A DNA stretch of 64,000 nucleotides from Micromonospora lupini str. Lupac 08 (lineage in GTDB: Bacteria; Actinomycetota; Actinomycetes; Mycobacteriales; Micromonosporaceae). The stretch spans positions 6,476,053-6,540,052 of the forward strand of contig NZ_HF570108.1 of the NCBI RefSeq assembly GCF_000297395.2. Reading direction: 5' to 3'. Shown here piece by piece: positions 1 through 8,505 of the stretch. Position 1 is the first letter of the stretch, and each line of letters begins with the position of its first letter. The position numbers and the translations under genes were made by a program. The notes beneath the pieces were generated by a model. The model was not told the DNA's origin. It saw only the letters and a list, made by a program, of their open reading frames with translations, and did no database searches.

Positions 1-2324
1 AGCGCGTCGATCGTCGGGTACGCCACGGTCGGGCTGCCCACCGAGGTGCCGGTGCCGTTGCTGTACGCCGGACGGGCGGGCGGGACCGGGGTGGCCGGCG
101 CGGCGGCCGGCGGCACCGTCGGACGGGGCCCGGTGTAGCCGCCTGCCTGCACGGCCGGGGCGGTGTCCCGCGCGTCGACCGGCGACTGCCACTGCGCGGG
201 CGCCGGAGTGCTGGTCCGCCACTGGTCGGGCAGCGTCGCCGCCGCGGTGGTGGCGCCGGCGTACGACTCGGCGTGGTTGACCGGGGTGAGCGGCGTCTGC
301 TCGACCGCCATCGGCTGGCGGGGCCGGGTGAGTACCTGCTCGCGGCCCCGGTTGCTGGGCAGGAGCACGGTGGCGGCGGGCAGCGTCACCTGGGCGACGG
401 TGCCGCCCTCCACGTTGCGGCGCAGCTCCACCCGGATGCCGTAGCGGGAGGCGAGCCGGCTCACCACGGCCAGACCCATCAGCCGGAACGCGGCGACGTC
501 CACGCTCGGCGGGGCCGCCAACCGACGGTTGAGCGAGTCGAGCTGGTCGTCGGTGAGGCCGAGCCCGCGGTCCTCGATCTGGATCAGGACGTAGTCGCGG
601 ATGCGGCGACCGTCGGCGACCACCGTCGTGTTCGGCGGCGAGAACCGGGTGGCGTTGTCCAGCAGTTCGGCGACGAGGCGTACCACGTCGTTTACCGCGT
701 GTGCGGCCACGGAGATGTCGGTGTCGACGGTGCCGAACTCGATGCGGTTGTAGAGCTCCACCTCGGACTGCGCGGCGCGCAGGACGTCCACGACCAACGC
801 GTCGTCGCGGCGCGGCACTGCCGAGTCGGCGCCGGCGAGGACCAGCAGGTTCTCGTCGTTGCGGCGCATTCGGGTGGCCAGGTGGTCCAGCTCGAAGAGC
901 TGGGCCAGCCGCTTCGGGTCCTCCTCGCCGCGCTCGATCGCGTCCAGCTCGCCGATCATCCGGTCGACCAGGGTCTGACTGCGGCGGGCCAGGTTGAGGA
1001 ACATCGCCGAGACGCTGGTGCGCAGCGCGGCCTGCTCGGCGGCGACCCGCACCGCCTCCCGGTGGACGACGTTGAACGCCAACGCCACCTGACCGACCTC
1101 GTCACGGCTGTTCAGTTGGATCGGGTCCCGGACCTGGCGGACGATCTCGTCCACGCCACCGTCACCCACGCTGCCCATGTTCTGCAGTCGCTGCACGGCG
1201 TCGGGCAGGTCGTGGTTGGCCACCGAGAGCGCGCCCTCGCGCAGCCGGCGCAGCGAGTGGTTCAGCGACCGGGCCAGCACCACGGCCAGCGACACGGCGA
1301 TGATCAGGGTGAGCAGCACCAGGATCGACTCGACCACTGCCTGCCGGATGACGTCCGAGCGCGCCTGGTCGGCCTGCTCCAGCAGCCGGTCCTGCAGTTG
1401 GGTCTCGGCCCAGCGCATCAGGTCGTTGACCGCGCCGATGGCGGCGGTGGCGTCCTGCGCGCTCACCAGCGGGCGCTGCCCGACGGAGCGGGTGATGTCG
1501 GTGGCGACCCGGTCGGAGAGGCCGACGGCGTCACCGGAGACGGTGCTGTCGACGAGGGCCCGCTGCACGGGGTCGGCGGCGAGCGAGAAGGCGACCAGTG
1601 CCTCCTGCTGGCTGGTCAGCGTGGCCACGAAGGAGGAGAACTGCTCCGGGTCGAGCTGGCCGGCGGTCAGCGCCGTGAAGGCGACCGCCTCCTCCTCGGC
1701 GACGGACGCCTTGGCGCGGGCGAACGCGGCGACCGCCCGGCGGCTGTCCGACAGGCTCTCGTCGCCGGGCAACTGGGCCAGCCCGTCGCCGTAGGAGACC
1801 AGGTCGGTGAGGATGACGCCGTAGCGCAGCACCGCTTCGGCGACTGCCATCTGCCGGCGGTCCAGCACCTCCTGGCGGGTCCCGTCGAGGGTGGACAGGT
1901 GGTCGTCGATCGCCGCCAGCCGATCCTGCAACGCGGCCGGCACCTCGCCGATCCGGCCCCGCTCGGCGCGGTACTCGTCCACGCGCTGCTGCGTCTGGCG
2001 CACCCGCAGGTTGTACGCGTCGGCGGGCTGCTGGGGAGCGGCCAGGTAGGCCGCCGCGGCCATCCGCTCGGCGTGGAGGTCCTGGGTCAGCGCGCTGACG
2101 TCGATGGACAGCGCGGTGAGCGACCGGGCCCGGGTGGCGTCGTAGGCGCCCTCGCCCACCGAGATGAGTCGGACGGTGGCCAGCGCGATCACGGCGGCCA
2201 CCGGAACGACCAGAATCAGCGCCAGCTTGGACCGGATCCGGGCGTCCCGCAGTCTCGGCAGGCGCCGGCGCGCAGGCCGAGCTTTCTCGCCGAGCGCGGG
2301 CAGGGTCGTCGGTCCGGTGCTCAC
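1..2324 (-). CDS. Nitrate/nitrite-sensor type histidine kinase (conservon CvnA-like), 3' end outside window
   Basis: The 774 residues present give the start but not the stop. A GTG start at 2324 follows GGAGG; an ATG just upstream runs straight into TGA. Layout: Arg-rich N-terminus, a membrane segment at about residues 33-53, a helical extracytoplasmic region resembling the nitrate/nitrite-sensing (NIT) domain to about 325, a second membrane segment (about 328-350), HAMP, then a kinase core. The core has ELDHLATRMRR, which probably holds the phosphoacceptor His, the N-box ELLDNATRFSPP (about 551) and a G-box DRGLGL (about 581). A Pro/Ala-rich tail follows. In actinobacteria this architecture heads 'conservons', where the kinase is followed by roadblock, DUF742 and small GTPase genes; those would lie left of this window. 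The signal sensed is unknown. Confidence 0.9.
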   Translation of the reverse strand, partial: MSTGPTTLPALGEKARPARRRLPRLRDARIRSKLALILVVPVAAVIALATVRLISVGEGAYDATRARSLTALSIDVSALTQDLHAERMAAAAYLAAPQQPADAYNLRVRQTQQRVDEYRAERGRIGEVPAALQDRLAAIDDHLSTLDGTRQEVLDRRQMAVAEAVLRYGVILTDLVSYGDGLAQLPGDESLSDSRRAVAAFARAKASVAEEEAVAFTALTAGQLDPEQFSSFVATLTSQQEALVAFSLAADPVQRALVDSTVSGDAVGLSDRVATDITRSVGQRPLVSAQDATAAIGAVNDLMRWAETQLQDRLLEQADQARSDVIRQAVVESILVLLTLIIAVSLAVVLARSLNHSLRRLREGALSVANHDLPDAVQRLQNMGSVGDGGVDEIVRQVRDPIQLNSRDEVGQVALAFNVVHREAVRVAAEQAALRTSVSAMFLNLARRSQTLVDRMIGELDAIERGEEDPKRLAQLFELDHLATRMRRNDENLLVLAGADSAVPRRDDALVVDVLRAAQSEVELYNRIEFGTVDTDISVAAHAVNDVVRLVAELLDNATRFSPPNTTVVADGRRIRDYVLIQIEDRGLGLTDDQLDSLNRRLAAPPSVDVAAFRLMGLAVVSRLASRYGIRVELRRNVEGGTVAQVTLPAATVLLPSNRGREQVLTRPRQPMAVEQTPLTPVNHAESYAGATTAAATLPDQWRTSTPAPAQWQSPVDARDTAPAVQAGGYTGPRPTVPPAAAPATPVPPARPAYSNGTGTSVGSPTVAYPTIDA

Positions 2325-2770
2325 GACATCGCCTCCGTCGTTTCTTCCCCGCCTGGCCCGCCGAACCGTGCCGTAAGCGGAGGGGACCACGCGCGGCACG
2401 GCCGCGATTTCATCAGAGAAGATCGTGTTTGGGAAGCCGCAGTGAGGTAGGAAACGGTCGGACGGCGCGGAACCCGTGATCCGGTCAACTGATACCTTCA
2501 TTTCCGCAAGCCCCTGAACAGGGCATGTAACTCCAGAGTGGTCGCGCGTGTATGCAAAGTGAGCTTTTGCAAACATTGCGTTACCCCAGCATGTGGGATG
2601 GCCGTCCCGAAAATGCAACCGGGGTCCGCGCTTGACCACAGCGCCGGCCATTGGCAAGGTTTTGCAGGCTTCGCGCACACACCGTACGGCAGAGGAGATC
2701 CCGTCCTCCACTGAGGACGGATTAGCGGCGGTGACCGGGCAGCGCCCGCGCCCGCACCTGGAGGACTGAG
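2325..2770. other. Divergent intergenic region, relatively AT-rich
   Basis: About 450 bases without a credible gene, between the divergent kinase and receptor genes, so promoters for both should lie here. It holds a perfect 6-bp inverted repeat TGCAAA-N7-TTTGCA (2553-2571) and another TTTTGCA at 2660-2666. A weak plus-strand promoter candidate is TTGACC (2632-2637), 17-base spacer, CAAGGT; its -10 is poor. Confidence 0.5.
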
Positions 2771-3952
2771 TTGAGCCCCATCCGCTCCGCGACCATCGCG
2801 GCGCTCGCATCGGCCGTAGTGGCCACCACGCTCACCGGCTGCCAGTTCGGCGGGGCGGAGCAGGACACGAGTCCGATCGTGATCGCCGCGGACCTCGAAC
2901 TCTCCGGCGCCGCCGCCCCCGTTGGCCGCGCATACCAGCGGGCCTTGGAACTCAAGGTCGAGCAGTTGAACTCCTCCGGCGCACTGAACGACCGGAAGAT
3001 CGAACTGAAGGTGAAGGACAACCGTTCCGACGCCGCCGAGTCACTGCGCAACATCGCCGACTTCAGCAGCGATTCCCGGGTCAGCGCCATCGTCATGGGC
3101 GGCTGTAACGAATGTGCGGTCGGTGCCGCCGGTGTCATCAACGACAAGCGGATTCCGACCATTGCGCTCGCCGCTTCCGGGGCGATCGCGAGCCCGGTCG
3201 CCGAGCGGCGCTACGTGTTCAAGCTGGGCCCGAACGCGGCGGACAGCGCCGCAGCGCTCACCACCGAACTGCGCCGCAAGAATGTCCGCAAGGTGGGCCT
3301 GCTCGCCAGCAACGACGACTACGGCCGCGAGGGCGTGGTCGCGTTGCGCCGCGAACTGACCAAGGCCAACATCAAGGTCGCCGGCGAGGAGTCGGTGAAG
3401 ACCACCGACACCGAGGTCGCCCAACAGGTCGGGAAGCTCACCAAGCTCAAGCTCGACGCGCTTGTCGTCTGGACCCCGCCGGAGCAGGCCGCGCTGGCCG
3501 CGACCAGCGCCCAGCAGGCCGCGTTCCGGGGAGCGCTCTTCTTCGACGCGGGCGCGGCCGGCGACCTCTTCCTCGGCGCGGCGGCCCGGGCCACCGAGAA
3601 GGCCACGATGATCTTCACCCAGACCATGGTGATCGACGACGTGATCGCCACCACGCCCGCGAAGGCGGCCCGGCGGCAGTGGTTCCAGGACTACACAGCC
3701 CGCTTCGGCGGCTACAACGGGTCCTCGTCCTTTGCCGCCGACGCCATCCAGCTGATCGCCGACGCCGAACTGCGTGCCGGCGGCCCGGCCGGGAAGGTCG
3801 ACCGGGACGGCATCCGCGACGTGCTGGAGACGTCCCAGATCGACGGTCTCTCCGGCCCGATCCGCATGACGCCCGACAACCACTCCGGCCTCATGCCGCA
3901 GGCGCTCACCACGCTCGTCGCCCGCAACGGTCGTTGGCGTCTGGCGGGCTGA
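2771..3952 (+). CDS. Branched-chain amino acid-type ABC transporter substrate-binding lipoprotein
   Basis: 393 residues. A TTG start follows GGAGGACTGAG. The N-terminus is a lipoprotein signal peptide ending in lipobox LTGC (Cys about residue 24), so the protein is tethered outside the membrane. The rest matches the periplasmic-binding-protein type 1 (LivK-like) fold: a start like IVIAADLELSGAAAPVGRAY, an AAGVINDKRIPTIALAASG stretch, and KVGLLASNDDYGREGV in the interdomain region. No LivH/M/G/F permease or ATPase genes adjoin it, so it is an orphan receptor here. Its position divergent from the sensor kinase allows a sensory role (inference). The ligand cannot be told from sequence. Confidence 0.88.
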   Translation: MSPIRSATIAALASAVVATTLTGCQFGGAEQDTSPIVIAADLELSGAAAPVGRAYQRALELKVEQLNSSGALNDRKIELKVKDNRSDAAESLRNIADFSSDSRVSAIVMGGCNECAVGAAGVINDKRIPTIALAASGAIASPVAERRYVFKLGPNAADSAAALTTELRRKNVRKVGLLASNDDYGREGVVALRRELTKANIKVAGEESVKTTDTEVAQQVGKLTKLKLDALVVWTPPEQAALAATSAQQAAFRGALFFDAGAAGDLFLGAAARATEKATMIFTQTMVIDDVIATTPAKAARRQWFQDYTARFGGYNGSSSFAADAIQLIADAELRAGGPAGKVDRDGIRDVLETSQIDGLSGPIRMTPDNHSGLMPQALTTLVARNGRWRLAG

Positions 3953-3974
3953 CGGCTCCTTCCGTCGTGCTCCA

Positions 3975-4047
3975 GGTTGGGGGTTGTGGCCCACCGTGCC
4001 CGGCTCCGGGCGGTCAGGCTTGATCCCTGCGCCGGGCACGGTAGGCC
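3975..4047. repeat. Dispersed palindromic repeat, family A, copy 1
   Basis: Inverted repeat with arms of about 16 bases (GGCCCACCGTGCCCGG at about 3988-4003 and its near-complement at 4032-4047) around a 28-base centre (4004-4031). The same centre recurs exactly at 14626-14653. It lies between the convergent 3' ends of the receptor and permease genes. Confidence 0.8.
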
Positions 4048-4077
4048 AAACCCTTCGCTCCAGCGGCGTCGATGACG

Positions 4078-4112
4078 AGAGGGCCGGCCTCCTTGTGGGG
4101 GCCGGCCCTTTG
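4078..4112. terminator. Bidirectional rho-independent-type terminator
   Basis: Inverted repeat AGGGCCGGCC...GGCCGGCCCT followed by TTTG on the plus strand, in the gap between two convergent genes. It can serve the upstream plus-strand receptor gene and, from the other side, the permease gene. Confidence 0.7.
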
Positions 4113-4147
4113 CGTTGCCTTTGTTTGCTTTGCTCTGCCGATCGGGG

Positions 4148-5008
4148 TCAGCGGCTGCTTGTTGTTTCACGGACCCAGGGCAGGGCGATCCGCTCGACGA
4201 GCACGAGCGCGGAGTAGAGCAGGATGCTGACCAGCGCCACCAGCAGGATGGCCGCCCAGGCGGTGGCGTAGTCGCCGACGCCCGCGTACTGAAGGATGAC
4301 GTAGCCCAGGCCGCTCTCCCCGGCCTGGAACTCACCGATCACCGCGCCGATGGCCGCCAGCGGCATGGCCACCTTGAGCCCGACGAAGATCTGCGGCAGC
4401 GCCGCCGGGAAGCGCACCTTGCGGAACGCCTGCCAGCGGGAGGCGTTCCAGGACCGGACCAGCTCGGCCAGGTCGGCCGGCGTGGTGGTCAGCCCGGTCG
4501 CGGTGGACAGCACGATCGGGAAGAAGCAGAGCAGGAACACCATGGTGAGGATCGGCTTCTGACCCCAGCCGAGTGCCACCACCAGCAGCGGACCCAGGGT
4601 GATCTTCGGCACCGCGTTCACGGCGACCAGCAGCGGGGTGAACATCCGCTCCACCGTGCGGGAACTGGCCAGGGACAGCCCGATCAGGACACCGGCGGCG
4701 ACCGACAGGGCGAAGCCGACCAGGATCTCCAGCAGGGTGGCCCAGGTGTGCTCCAACATCTGGGCGGGCTTGTCGACGAACGCGCTGAACACGCCCCCCG
4801 GCGGTGGCAGGGCGGCCTCCGGGATCAGCTCGAAGCGGGCGATCAGCCACCACGCGGCCAGGGCCACAAGCATTCCGGCCGCGGGCAGGAGCACCGCCCC
4901 GGTCCTGGCGCGCAGGCCGGCGCCCCGACCCGCCCGACGCGCCTCCCGGCCGGCGCCCGGGGGTGGGGGCGCCGTCACCGCCGGCTCGGCTGAGCGGACG
5001 TCGGTCAT
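4148..5008 (-). CDS. NitT/TauT-family ABC transporter permease
   Basis: 286 residues from the ATG at 5008, which follows AGGAGGACAAG. An upstream in-frame extension lacks a ribosome site and was rejected. It is an integral membrane protein with about six helices of the BPD_transp_1 (SsuC/TauC-like) type. The cytoplasmic EAA loop reads EL(V)RSWNASRWQAFRKVRFPAALPQI at about residues 185-215, the contact site for the ATPase. It forms an importer with the receptor at 5109-6152 and the divergent ATPase at 6412. The substrate (nitrate, sulfonate, pyrimidine precursor or other) is not defined by sequence. Confidence 0.92.
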   Translation of the reverse strand: MTDVRSAEPAVTAPPPPGAGREARRAGRGAGLRARTGAVLLPAAGMLVALAAWWLIARFELIPEAALPPPGGVFSAFVDKPAQMLEHTWATLLEILVGFALSVAAGVLIGLSLASSRTVERMFTPLLVAVNAVPKITLGPLLVVALGWGQKPILTMVFLLCFFPIVLSTATGLTTTPADLAELVRSWNASRWQAFRKVRFPAALPQIFVGLKVAMPLAAIGAVIGEFQAGESGLGYVILQYAGVGDYATAWAAILLVALVSILLYSALVLVERIALPWVRETTSSR

Positions 5009-5108
5009 CTTGTCCTCCTCGTGATTCGCCGGCCGCGGGGGCCGACGAGCGACGGGGGTACGCCCCACCGGATCCGGCGGGACGTACCCCCTGGTGACGA
5101 CCGGACGA

Positions 5109-6152
5109 TCAGGCCTTCGGCGCGAGGCTGAAGTCGATGATCTGCTCGGGGGTGATGTTCTGCTTGAGCGCGCCCGCGCCCTGCAGGATCGCGATGCTCT
5201 TCGCGACCCGGCCGCTGTCCAGCGTGCCGATGGCGGTGCCGGAGTTGCCGGAACGCACGTACGCGGCCATCAGGTCCAGCTCGGCGGCGGCTGCCACCGG
5301 GTTGGCGGCGTCGACGTTCTTCTTCAGGATCTCGCCGGCCTCCTTGGAGTTCGCCAGGCTGTACTCCAGGCCCTTGAGCAGCGCCGCGGTGAACCGCTTC
5401 ACCATCTCGGGCTTCTCCTTGGCGATCTTGGAGGAGGTGATCAGCACGTTGCCGTAGAGGTCCTGCATCACGTTGCTGTACGGCAGCATGACGGCCTTCT
5501 TCTTCGACACCGCCTCGATCGTCGGCTGACCGACGACGAACTGGCCGATGCCGTCGACCGAACCGCTGGCCAGGGTGCCGATCAGCGCCTGCGCCTCACC
5601 GTTGACCCAGGTCACCTTGCTGGCGTCCACACCGGCGAGCCGGGCGTACGTCGGGAACAGGTTGCGGACCACGGAGCCGGGGGTGTCGGCGAGCTTCTTG
5701 CCCTCCAGGTCCTTGGGCGAGTTGATGTTCTTGCCCTCGACGGTGGCGATGCCGGCCATCGTGCGCTGCTGGATCGCGGCAACCGCCGTGAAGTCCTTGG
5801 CCTGGCCGTTGCCGAGCTGGAGCAGACCACCGGTGAGGTCGATCGGCCCGAAGTCCGCCTGGCCGCCGACGACGGTCTGGATCACGCCACCGGTGCCCTG
5901 GCCGGCCTTGATGTCGACGTCGAAGCCGGCCTCCTTGAAGAAGCCCTTGTCCTTCGCCACCCAGGCGTAGGAGTCACGGCCGAAGTTGCCGAAAGAGGTG
6001 AGGTAGGTCACCTTCTCCAGCGATCCGCCCTTGCCGCCCTTGGCGTCGTCGGACTTGTCCGACCCACTGCTGCAGGCGGAAACAAGGGCGAGGGCGGTGG
6101 CCAGCGCGGCCGTAGCGACCGTACGGGTCAGCCTTCTCATCAGTAGCACCAT
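5109..6152 (-). CDS. NitT/TauT (NMT1/THI5-like) ABC transporter substrate-binding lipoprotein
   Basis: About 347 residues. Start is the ATG at 6152 (MVLLMRRL) or the in-frame ATG at 6140 (MRRLTRT); GGAAAGGA lies just upstream and the spacing does not settle it. Signal peptide with lipobox VSAC, then a Ser/Gly/Lys linker. The mature part has the NMT1 pattern: YAWVAKDKGFFKEAGFDVDI near the N-terminus, GGQADFGPID, and DLEGKKLADTPGS. It lies just upstream of the permease gene in the same transcript. It resembles receptors for taurine, nitrate or HMP-type pyrimidines. The thiamine operon is 6 kb away, but no TPP riboswitch precedes this gene. Confidence 0.9.
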   Translation of the reverse strand: MVLLMRRLTRTVATAALATALALVSACSSGSDKSDDAKGGKGGSLEKVTYLTSFGNFGRDSYAWVAKDKGFFKEAGFDVDIKAGQGTGGVIQTVVGGQADFGPIDLTGGLLQLGNGQAKDFTAVAAIQQRTMAGIATVEGKNINSPKDLEGKKLADTPGSVVRNLFPTYARLAGVDASKVTWVNGEAQALIGTLASGSVDGIGQFVVGQPTIEAVSKKKAVMLPYSNVMQDLYGNVLITSSKIAKEKPEMVKRFTAALLKGLEYSLANSKEAGEILKKNVDAANPVAAAAELDLMAAYVRSGNSGTAIGTLDSGRVAKSIAILQGAGALKQNITPEQIIDFSLAPKA

Positions 6153-6411
6153 GTCCTTTCCGACCGGGGCCGCAGGCCACCGGAGGGGGTTGTCGCGACG
6201 GAACCGGCGGGAGGGGTCGAAGCCGGGCACCGCCATCGTGAGGGGACTCTTCGCGGGCACAGCGTACGAGAAACCCACAGTTGCGACGCCAGGCGTATCG
6301 GGTTGCGGAACGGAAACAACCTGACGACCACCCCGGACGGTGCGAGATGTCAACGGTGCAGCTAGCCTTTGTCGGATTCCTGACCGTCCACTCAGCGGAG
6401 GTACGCCGCAG
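6153..6411. promoter_or_regulatory. Divergent promoter region of the ABC importer module
   Basis: 259 bases separate the minus-strand receptor gene from the plus-strand ATPase gene, so both promoters should be here. I see -10-like hexamers only (TAGCCT near 6363 for the plus strand; TACGCT on the minus strand near 6260), without good -35 partners. No riboswitch or clear operator was recognised. Confidence 0.4.
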
Positions 6412-7197
6412 ATGATCCGACTGTCCGGGGTGTCGCGTACCTTCGAGGGCCGATCCGGCCAGGTCGAGGCCCTGCGCGGCATCGACCTCGACGTCGCCGA
6501 GGGCGAGTTCGTCGCCGTGCTCGGGCGGTCCGGCTGCGGCAAGTCGACCCTGCTGCGGCTGATCGCCGGGCTGCTTCCGTTGACCTCCGGCGAGATCACC
6601 GTGGCCGGAACGCCGATCACCCGGCCCCGCCGCGACATCGCCATGCTGTTCCAGAAGCCGGCGCTGCTCCCGTGGCGCAGCGTGCTGGACAACGTCCTGC
6701 TGCCGGTGGAGATCTTCGGCTGGAGCCGCGCCAAGCACCGCGAGCGGGCCCGGCAACTGCTCGACGTGGCCGGGCTGGCCGGGTTCGAGAAGCGGCTGCC
6801 GCACGAACTCTCCGGCGGCATGCAGCAGCGGGTGTCGCTGTGCCGGTCGCTCATCGGCGAACCCCGGGTGATGCTGATGGACGAGCCGTTCTCCGCGCTC
6901 GACGCGCTCACCCGCGAGGAACTCTCCGGCGAACTCCAGCGCGTGCACATGGAGAACAAGCCGACGATCGTCTTCGTCACCCACTCGATCGACGAGGCGG
7001 TGCTGCTCGCCGACCGGGTGGTCGTGCTGAGCCCCCGCCCCGGCCGGATCCGCAAGGTGGTCGAGGTGGCCATCCCCCGACCCCGCACCCTGGGCCGCAA
7101 CGCCCACCTCGCCGACGTCGCCCGGGTCAGCGCCGACCTGCACGAGCTGTTGATGGAACGCGACCAGCCGGCCGCGGCCGGCGTGGAGGGACGATGA
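6412..7197 (+). CDS. NitT/TauT-family ABC transporter ATP-binding protein
   Basis: 261 residues from the ATG at 6412, preceded by GGAGGT at good spacing. Walker A GRSGCGKST (about residues 39-47), Q-loop MLFQKPALLPWRS, signature LSGGMQQRVSLCRSL, Walker B VMLMDEPFSALD and switch His in FVTHSIDEAVLLADRV are all intact. This is the SsuB/TauB type that powers the permease and receptor encoded divergently. Its stop overlaps the next start (ATGA), so it is translationally coupled to the oxidoreductase gene. That suggests the imported substrate is processed by the following enzymes (inference). Confidence 0.94.
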   Translation: MIRLSGVSRTFEGRSGQVEALRGIDLDVAEGEFVAVLGRSGCGKSTLLRLIAGLLPLTSGEITVAGTPITRPRRDIAMLFQKPALLPWRSVLDNVLLPVEIFGWSRAKHRERARQLLDVAGLAGFEKRLPHELSGGMQQRVSLCRSLIGEPRVMLMDEPFSALDALTREELSGELQRVHMENKPTIVFVTHSIDEAVLLADRVVVLSPRPGRIRKVVEVAIPRPRTLGRNAHLADVARVSADLHELLMERDQPAAAGVEGR

Positions 7198-8150
7198 CCA
7201 TGCGGGTGTCGGTGTTCACCGAGCCGCACCGGGGTGCCGACTACGACACGCAACTCCGGTTCGCCCGACTGGTCGAGGACGGCGGGTACGAGGGCTTCCT
7301 CCGCGCCGACCACTACCAGTCGATGGGCGCCGACCCGGGCCTGCCCGGCCCGACGGACGCCTGGCTGACCCTCGCCGCGCTGGCCCGCGAGACCCGACGG
7401 ATCCGGCTCGGCACCCTGGTCACGTCGGCGACCTTCCGACTGCCCGGCCCGCTCGCCGTGCTGGTGGCGCAGGTCGACCAGATGAGCGGCGGCCGGGTCG
7501 ACCTCGGCATCGGCGCCGGCTGGTACGAGCGCGAGCACACCTCGTACGGCATTCCGTTCCCGGCCGTCGGCGAGCGCTTCGACCGACTGGCCGAACAACT
7601 CGAGGTGATCACCGGGCTGTGGGCCACCCCGGTGGGTGAGACGTACAGCTTCACCGGTGACCACTACCGGCTGGTGGACGCGCCCGCGCTGCCCAAACCG
7701 GCGCAGGTGCCCGGACCGCCGATCATCGTGGGCGGGCGCGGTCCCAAGCGGACCCCCGAACTGGCCGCCCGCTACGCCGACGAGTTCAACATGCCGTTCA
7801 AGTCCGTGGCCGAGACCGCCGCGGCGTACGACCGGGTGCGGGAGGCGTGCGACCGCGTGGGTCGCGCGGAGGCCGGGCGGGCGCCGCTGGTGCTCTCCGC
7901 CGGGATCGTGGTGGCCATCGGCCGTACCGACGCCGAGGCGCAGCTCCGGGCCGCGCCCCTGCACGAGAAGAGCGCGCTGCCCCCGGAGGACCCGGTGGTC
8001 GGCTCCCCCGCGCAGCTCGTGGAACGGCTCGGCGAGTTCGCCGAGATCGGCGCCACCCGGGTGCACCTGCGCATGACCGACCTCGACGACCTCGACCACC
8101 TCGAGCTGATCGCCGCCGAGGTGCTCCCCCAACTGGAGGCGGGACGATGA
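7194..8150 (+). CDS. LLM-class F420-dependent oxidoreductase
   Basis: 318 residues starting with MTMRVSVFTEP. The ATG overlaps the previous stop and follows GGAGGG. It has a luciferase-like TIM-barrel pattern: early EP-H, RLGTLVTSATFRLPGPLAVLVAQVDQMSGGRVDLGIGAGWYEREH (the typical LLM core), then PPIIVGGRGPKRTPELAARYADEFN. It resembles the Rv1855c-like branch of F420-dependent enzymes. The flavin (F420 or FMN) and substrate are inferred from family only. It is coupled on both sides (ATPase before, cupin after), marking one operon. Confidence 0.9.
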   Translation: MTMRVSVFTEPHRGADYDTQLRFARLVEDGGYEGFLRADHYQSMGADPGLPGPTDAWLTLAALARETRRIRLGTLVTSATFRLPGPLAVLVAQVDQMSGGRVDLGIGAGWYEREHTSYGIPFPAVGERFDRLAEQLEVITGLWATPVGETYSFTGDHYRLVDAPALPKPAQVPGPPIIVGGRGPKRTPELAARYADEFNMPFKSVAETAAAYDRVREACDRVGRAEAGRAPLVLSAGIVVAIGRTDAEAQLRAAPLHEKSALPPEDPVVGSPAQLVERLGEFAEIGATRVHLRMTDLDDLDHLELIAAEVLPQLEAGR

Positions 8151-8455
8151 CCGACGTGATCGACGGCACCGAACTCGGGCCGGTGGGCCAGGAGATCGTG
8201 TACGAGAACGACCGGGTCCGGGTCTGGCACATCCGGCTCGAACCGGGCGAGCGGCAGCCCCTGCACCGGCACGACCACCCCTACCTGGTGGTGGCGATCG
8301 AGGGTGCGAAGAACGTCGTACAGACCATCGACGGCACCCGGATCGACGCCGACGAGCCCACCGGCGGAGTCGTCTACCGGGACCCCGGTGCGGTACACAT
8401 GCTCACCAATGTCGGGGACACGACATACCTGGCCCGACTGGTCGAACTCAAGTAG
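8147..8455 (+). CDS. Small cupin-domain protein
   Basis: 102 residues. The ATG overlaps the preceding stop (ATGA) and follows GGCGGGACG. A single cupin barrel: metal-site motif 1 reads PGERQPLHRHDHPYLVV, with H-H-type ligands, and a second motif reads RDPGAVHMLTNVGDTTYLARLVELK. It is last in the ATPase-oxidoreductase-cupin operon. Possible roles are a metal-dependent dioxygenase or isomerase, or a sensor of the imported substrate; nothing in the sequence decides between them. Confidence 0.82.
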   Translation: MTDVIDGTELGPVGQEIVYENDRVRVWHIRLEPGERQPLHRHDHPYLVVAIEGAKNVVQTIDGTRIDADEPTGGVVYRDPGAVHMLTNVGDTTYLARLVELK

Positions 8456-8505
8456 ACCCGCCGGGCGCGCCCCGCCGCGCCGCGCGGCGCGCCGGTGGCG
8501 ATCGG

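Noticed and set aside
273..2450. Long open frame of 725 codons on the plus strand
   Set aside because: It is the mirror of the sensor kinase on the minus strand; its product is His/Gln/Asp/Arg-rich without domains, typical of antisense frames in GC-rich DNA.
2498..2680. 60-codon minus-strand frame in the kinase-receptor gap
   Set aside because: No ribosome site or recognisable feature, and it covers the expected promoter region.
5109..8132. A 1,007-codon continuous minus-strand frame that could be read as one fusion protein
   Set aside because: Only the last third is a real protein with its own lipoprotein signal; the rest is antisense to the ATPase and oxidoreductase genes.
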